NCBI GenBank assembly: GCA_030447685.1
Contig: JAUJOK010000015.1
Coordinates: 1,815-65,814, forward strand
From: Armatimonadaceae bacterium
Lineage (GTDB): Bacteria; Armatimonadota; Armatimonadia; Armatimonadales; Armatimonadaceae
DNA: 64,000 nucleotides
Direction of reading: 5' to 3'
The notes below the pieces were generated by a model. It saw only the letters and a program-made list of their open reading frames with translations, was not told the origin of the DNA and made no database searches. This document shows positions 60,714-64,000 of this stretch, piece by piece (position 1 is the stretch's first letter; the number at the start of each line of letters is the position of its first letter). Made by a program: the position numbers and the translations under genes.

Positions 60714-62294
60714 TTACTGGGCCGCGGGGGCGGCGGGTTCCCTCCGTGACTGCCCCCGCCCCGCAGGCGGAGTTTCAATGCGCTGGACGGAAGGCTGCGC
60801 GGGATTATCAGCGTAAAATCGGCGCACCAGCGATACCGTGTACAGGTCGAAAGCCAGCATCAGCGCCGCAATCAGGCCCGCCGCAGCGCGCCCGCGGGGT
60901 CCCGGGCGGCGCACCAGCGTGGAAACGGCGAAAAGAAACAGCACCGTGCTGGCCGGGGCCGCCGCCGTAATATAACGCCCCGCCGAGTTGATTACGTTCC
61001 AATCCGAATAGAATTGCTGCTCCAGAATCAGCAGAACGCAGATGCCGACGGAGGCGCTGGCCGCAAGAAGCAGAGTGCGGCCAGCGGGGTCGTGCGGCTC
61101 GCCGGTCAGCCCTCGGCGCGACCGCGACACATGCAGATACAGGAGCAGCAGCGCGAAAACATCCACAAGGAGGAAAAGCGCCTGCCAGGCTGGGCCTGCC
61201 TGCGGAAAGCCCGGCAGATAGAACTGCACCAGCCAGTAGGGAAACCAGGCGGTGGACGCGTACCAGAGGGCGGTCGAAAGCGGAGTCAGAACCATCGGAG
61301 CATTGGGCGGCAGAATACCCTCATGAACGAAGTCGGCGAGAGAGCCGTAGGCGGTCATGGGCCGGTCGAACGTTCGCAGAAACGCCGTTTCATAGGTCGC
61401 CTGGTTATAGGCGAACCAGGGAAGCACCAGCACGGTGAACCAGGCCGCGAACCCGTACAGCGAACCCAGCGACAGGCGTCCCCGTTCGCGCGCGGCGGCA
61501 AACGCCAGAACGGCGGCGGCGGCGGGCAGCCACAGCAGTGCGGTCAGGCGGGTCATCGCCGCCAGCCCCAGCACGCCGCCCAGCCAGGCGCAATGGTTGG
61601 CCGCCGTTTCCGCGCTGTCGGTGCGGGCGATACGCGCCATCAGCAGCCAGGCCCACGCGCCGAACACCATCGCCAGCGGCTCATTGGAAAGATTACCGGT
61701 CATGTGGCCGAACATCGGCAAAAACGCGACGAACGGCGCGGCAGCTAAGACGACCGTGGGACGGCTGGGAAAGGCGATACGGGCGGCGCGCGCCGTCAGC
61801 ACCACCACGACCGCGCCGCATAGGGCGCACAGGCCGCGCAGAAACTGCCACACGGCGGACTGGGCGGCACCTGCCATCACCTGGTAAAACAGCGCCGCCA
61901 GCGCGTAAAACAGCGGCGGGTGCTGCGCCTGATAAGTGACGTATTGATCCGGCGACTTTCGGCGGGCCGGGTCAGGAGCGGGCAGCGCGCCCTGTTCCGC
62001 CAGCGACAGAATATACAGAAAATGCTCTTTTTCATCGGGGCCGATGCCGACAATCAGGCTCTGTTCGCCTCCACGCGGCAGATTGTCCGGCAGCGTCATC
62101 CGCTGCAGCGGCGTCGCCGTGATATACAGGCTTTGCAGGATCGCGTAGACGAGCAGCGTCACCACCAGCGATGCCCGCCACAGCCGCTCCGGTACCGGTT
62201 GTTCCGAAGTCGCGGGTACAGGCGGCGGCGATGGTGGTGCGACGGAGCGCGATGAAGCGACCGCGTGCGGCGTTTTCTTTTTCGTGCGAGCCAT
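60714..62294 (-). CDS. GT39-like polytopic membrane protein
   Basis: A 526-residue protein with about ten hydrophobic helices and the ArnT/PMT-type early motif GIGPDEKEHFLYILSLAEQG, where Asp-Glu likely binds the lipid-linked sugar. AYQAQHPPLFYALAALFYQ-like and HMTGNLSNEPLAMVFGAWAW helices follow. N-terminal 40 residues are Pro/Ser/Lys-rich. It probably transfers sugar from a polyprenyl phosphate donor to an envelope target. It shares little sequence with the GT39-like protein at 41168. Confidence 0.75.
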   Translation of the reverse strand: MARTKKKTPHAVASSRSVAPPSPPPVPATSEQPVPERLWRASLVVTLLVYAILQSLYITATPLQRMTLPDNLPRGGEQSLIVGIGPDEKEHFLYILSLAEQGALPAPDPARRKSPDQYVTYQAQHPPLFYALAALFYQVMAGAAQSAVWQFLRGLCALCGAVVVVLTARAARIAFPSRPTVVLAAAPFVAFLPMFGHMTGNLSNEPLAMVFGAWAWLLMARIARTDSAETAANHCAWLGGVLGLAAMTRLTALLWLPAAAAVLAFAAARERGRLSLGSLYGFAAWFTVLVLPWFAYNQATYETAFLRTFDRPMTAYGSLADFVHEGILPPNAPMVLTPLSTALWYASTAWFPYWLVQFYLPGFPQAGPAWQALFLLVDVFALLLLYLHVSRSRRGLTGEPHDPAGRTLLLAASASVGICVLLILEQQFYSDWNVINSAGRYITAAAPASTVLFLFAVSTLVRRPGPRGRAAAGLIAALMLAFDLYTVSLVRRFYADNPAQPSVQRIETPPAGRGQSRREPAAPAAQ

Positions 62295-62364
62295 CGCCGC
62301 CTAAGTTCGACCCGCCGGGGCCGCGCTCCTGCGCGTCTTTTTCCGGCGGCATAGGTTCCGGCTC

Positions 62365-62393
62365 TTGACACAGGTGCGTTCGTATGCTATATT
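62365..62393 (+). promoter_or_regulatory. Promoter of the tRNA-Leu/tRNA-Gly pair
   Basis: TTGACA (62365-62370), a 17-base spacer and TATATT (62388-62393), 21 bases before tRNA-Leu. Confidence 0.8.
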
Positions 62394-62414
62394 TCTGAAT
62401 GTCGGCAAAGCCAC

Positions 62415-62498
62415 GGGCGAGTGGTGGAACGGCAGACACGCTGGTCTTAGGAACCAGTGCCGCAAGGCGTAGGGGTTCAAATCCCCTCTTGCCCACCA
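62415..62498 (+). tRNA. tRNA-Leu (anticodon TAG)
   Basis: An 84-base tRNA with encoded CCA. GGGCGAG pairs with CTTGCCC in the acceptor (one G-T). The anticodon stem CTGGT/ACCAG closes CTTAGGA, giving TAG. A long variable arm (GTGCCGCAAGGCGT) marks leucine. Confidence 0.95.
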
Positions 62499-62529
62499 GA
62501 CGTAGCGTGGATTTTTTAGAACCGTTCAT

Positions 62530-62604
<75 letters not shown>

Positions 62605-62627
62605 GTTTTTAATTTTGTGAAGGAATC

Positions 62628-62680
62628 AGGATACTGGGACGCCGGGCACACGCCCAGGGCCTTCTCGGTATCCTTTTTTT
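62628..62680 (+). terminator. Hairpin with T-run between tRNA-Gly and tig
   Basis: AGGATAC (62628-62634) pairs with GTATCCT (62668-62674), with inner G/C pairing, and is followed by TTTTTT. It may end the tRNA transcript or act as a leader switch for tig, which starts only 33 bases later. Confidence 0.55.
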
Positions 62681-62713
62681 GGCAATAACATCAGCAGGAG
62701 AAGTTTCCCACGT

Positions 62714-64000
62714 ATGCAGGTGACTAAAGAGCAGATTGACCCCTGCAAGGTCGCGCTGACTATTTCGGTCGAGCCGGAAAGAGTCGAGGCCGCCAAGGAA
62801 AAAGCCTTCGGTCAGTTCGCGCGCAATCTTCAGCTTCCCGGTTTTCGCAAGGGTAAGGTGCCCGCGCACATGGCCCGCACGTATGTCGATGAAAGCCGGG
62901 TCAAACAGCGCGCGGCGGAGATGCTTGTCGAGCCGGCCTATGCTGAGGCGCTGGAAGCCGAGCAGGTAGAGCCGTTCGGCGCGCCGGAGCTGGATTCGCT
63001 GGATATGCAGGACGACGGCTCTCTGGTGTTCAAGGCGCTGGTTCCGCTCCGGCCCGTCGTCACGCTGGGGCCGCACAAGGGGCTGGCTGTCGAACGCCGC
63101 CGTCTGGAAGTCACCGATGCGGATGTGGACCGGCAGATCGAGGAGCTTCAGCGGCGCAGCGCGGATTTCGAAGAGGTTTCGGATCGAACCGCGCAGATGG
63201 GCGATATCGCCGTGGCCGACCTGGTAGCGCAAATAGAGGGACAGGAAACGCCGGAGCTTGCGGAGCCGCGAGCGACCTTTATCGAGATCGGCAAAAACAT
63301 TCCTGATTTTGACAACGGTCTGACGGGCATGGAGATCGGCGAAACCAAAACCATCGAGGCCATCTACCCGGAAGATTTCCCCGATGAGGGACTGCGGGGA
63401 AAGCGCGCCACCTTTACCGCTACTCTGAACGGAATACGCACCCGCACGCTGCCGGAACTGGACGACGCCTTTGCGGAAAAGCAGACGGCGTACCCTGAGG
63501 CCAAAACGCTGGAGGCGCTGCGGACCGAAATTCGCACTGGCCTGGATCGGGCCGCACAGGAGATGGCGGAAAACGATGTGGAGTCACGGCTGATCGAGGA
63601 GATTGTCACCAACTCCCAGGTCAGTTTCCCCGAGGTACTGCTGCGCGAGCAGATGGCCGAGGACGCGCGCGACCTGCGCGAGCGGCTGGAGCGGGAAAAC
63701 GCGACGCTGGAGCAGTATCTGGAAGCGGTGGGCAAAACGCGCGAGCAGGTGGAGTCGGAGATAGCCGTTGCCGCCGACCGGCGTATTCGCACCGGATTGG
63801 TTCTGGCCGAGATTGCGCAGGCCGAGGGGCTGACCGCCGACGAGGCGGACATCGAGGCTGAGATCACTGAGCGCGCAGAGCGCGCCAACGTCAGCCCGGC
63901 GGCGGTGCGTGCATTCATCGAAAAACAGGATCAGATGGAGGCGCTGCGAAACCGCGCATTGACAAAAAAGGTGTTCCGTTTCCTCAAGGACAATGCTGCC
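62714..64000 (+). CDS. tig: Trigger factor (partial, runs off the window)
   Basis: The ribosome-bound chaperone and peptidyl-prolyl isomerase. The 429 residues here have no stop before the window ends. MQVTKEQIDPCKVALTISVE begins the ribosome-binding domain, with LPGFRKGKVPAHMARTYV as the ribosome-contact loop (GFRxGxxP signature). Residues about 150-245 are the FKBP-like domain (MGDIAVADLVAQIEGQETPE, then IPDFDNGLTGMEIGETKTIE). The rest is the helical C-terminal arm. An AGGAG box lies 13 bases before the ATG. It normally precedes clpP/clpX, which would lie beyond the window. Confidence 0.93.
   Translation, partial: MQVTKEQIDPCKVALTISVEPERVEAAKEKAFGQFARNLQLPGFRKGKVPAHMARTYVDESRVKQRAAEMLVEPAYAEALEAEQVEPFGAPELDSLDMQDDGSLVFKALVPLRPVVTLGPHKGLAVERRRLEVTDADVDRQIEELQRRSADFEEVSDRTAQMGDIAVADLVAQIEGQETPELAEPRATFIEIGKNIPDFDNGLTGMEIGETKTIEAIYPEDFPDEGLRGKRATFTATLNGIRTRTLPELDDAFAEKQTAYPEAKTLEALRTEIRTGLDRAAQEMAENDVESRLIEEIVTNSQVSFPEVLLREQMAEDARDLRERLERENATLEQYLEAVGKTREQVESEIAVAADRRIRTGLVLAEIAQAEGLTADEADIEAEITERAERANVSPAAVRAFIEKQDQMEALRNRALTKKVFRFLKDNAA

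Overview
The window is GC-rich, gene-dense bacterial chromosome from an organism with a diderm-type envelope. It carries a Kdo-pathway pair (kdsC, kdsD), TatA and TatB-like proteins, SecG and many secreted or lipobox-bearing proteins. An Armatimonadota-like host is my best guess. The grounds are HAF-repeat and propeller proteins, TPR proteins, and a membrane tail close to the PVFAQAREKA motif I associate with that phylum. This is inference from gene style, not a database result.

Layout. 1-5.0 kb (+): ricT/PSP1, an antitoxin-like gene with a truncated PemK/MazF remnant, an FmdB zinc ribbon, metG, a VOC protein, DUF4234 and DUF2752. 5.0-9.7 kb (-): two unknown small proteins, kdsC-kdsD, and a GAF-GGDEF-EAL protein. 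9.9-15.7 kb (mostly +): typA behind a terminator-like leader, an RHH antitoxin-like gene, a methyltransferase, a barrel-sandwich/KOW-like protein, a DHH phosphoesterase and a small lipoprotein. 15.7-17.2 kb: a heavily frameshifted S10 carboxypeptidase. 17.3-18.5 kb: acetamidase/formamidase. 18.5-25.9 kb (-): a striking operon of BlaI repressor, M56 protease joined to HAF repeats, a VIT protein with tandem helical repeats, and a beta-propeller protein. 25.9-31.2 kb (-): a Pvc16-like remnant, CAP protein, S41 protease-cupin, tatB-tatA-secG. 31.3-35.2 kb: tRNA-Leu(CAG) and dnaE, whose 3' third is frameshifted. 35.4-45.3 kb (+, apart from parB): DUF2917-like protein, AraC-Ogt fusion, broken EamA transporter, moxR, tatD, parB, a conserved unknown, a GT39-like protein, pyrF and two xylose-isomerase-like proteins. 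45.4-48.8 kb: a very large GH2 enzyme. 48.8-57.1 kb (-): a DoxX-like protein, an unknown secreted protein, zwf, a 911-aa secreted unknown, a second zwf, and gnd. 57.3-62.3 kb: doxX/hxlR divergent pair, two TPR-membrane paralogues, a peroxiredoxin and a GT39-like protein. 62.4-64 kb: tRNA-Leu(TAG), tRNA-Gly(GCC) and trigger factor, which runs off the end.

How genes work together. The 18.5-25.9 kb operon looks like a BlaR/BlaI-type signal relay with an unusual ectodomain and unusual output proteins. Zwf-Gnd form an oxidative pentose phosphate unit. HxlR/DoxX is a likely redox switch with a YodB-like TACT-N6-AGTA operator. Several promoters place the start site at or almost on the start codon, which suggests leaderless mRNAs.

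Sequence quality and mobile DNA. Frameshifts are clustered (S10 gene, dnaE 3' end, EamA gene, Pvc16 remnant, M56/HAF junction). Some are probably sequencing errors, because dnaE is essential. Short palindromic elements are dispersed through the window, and one 129-bp element with terminal inverted repeats sits in frame inside a glycosyltransferase gene. No gene-free stretch exceeds about 300 bases. I saw no CRISPR array, rRNA or transposase gene.
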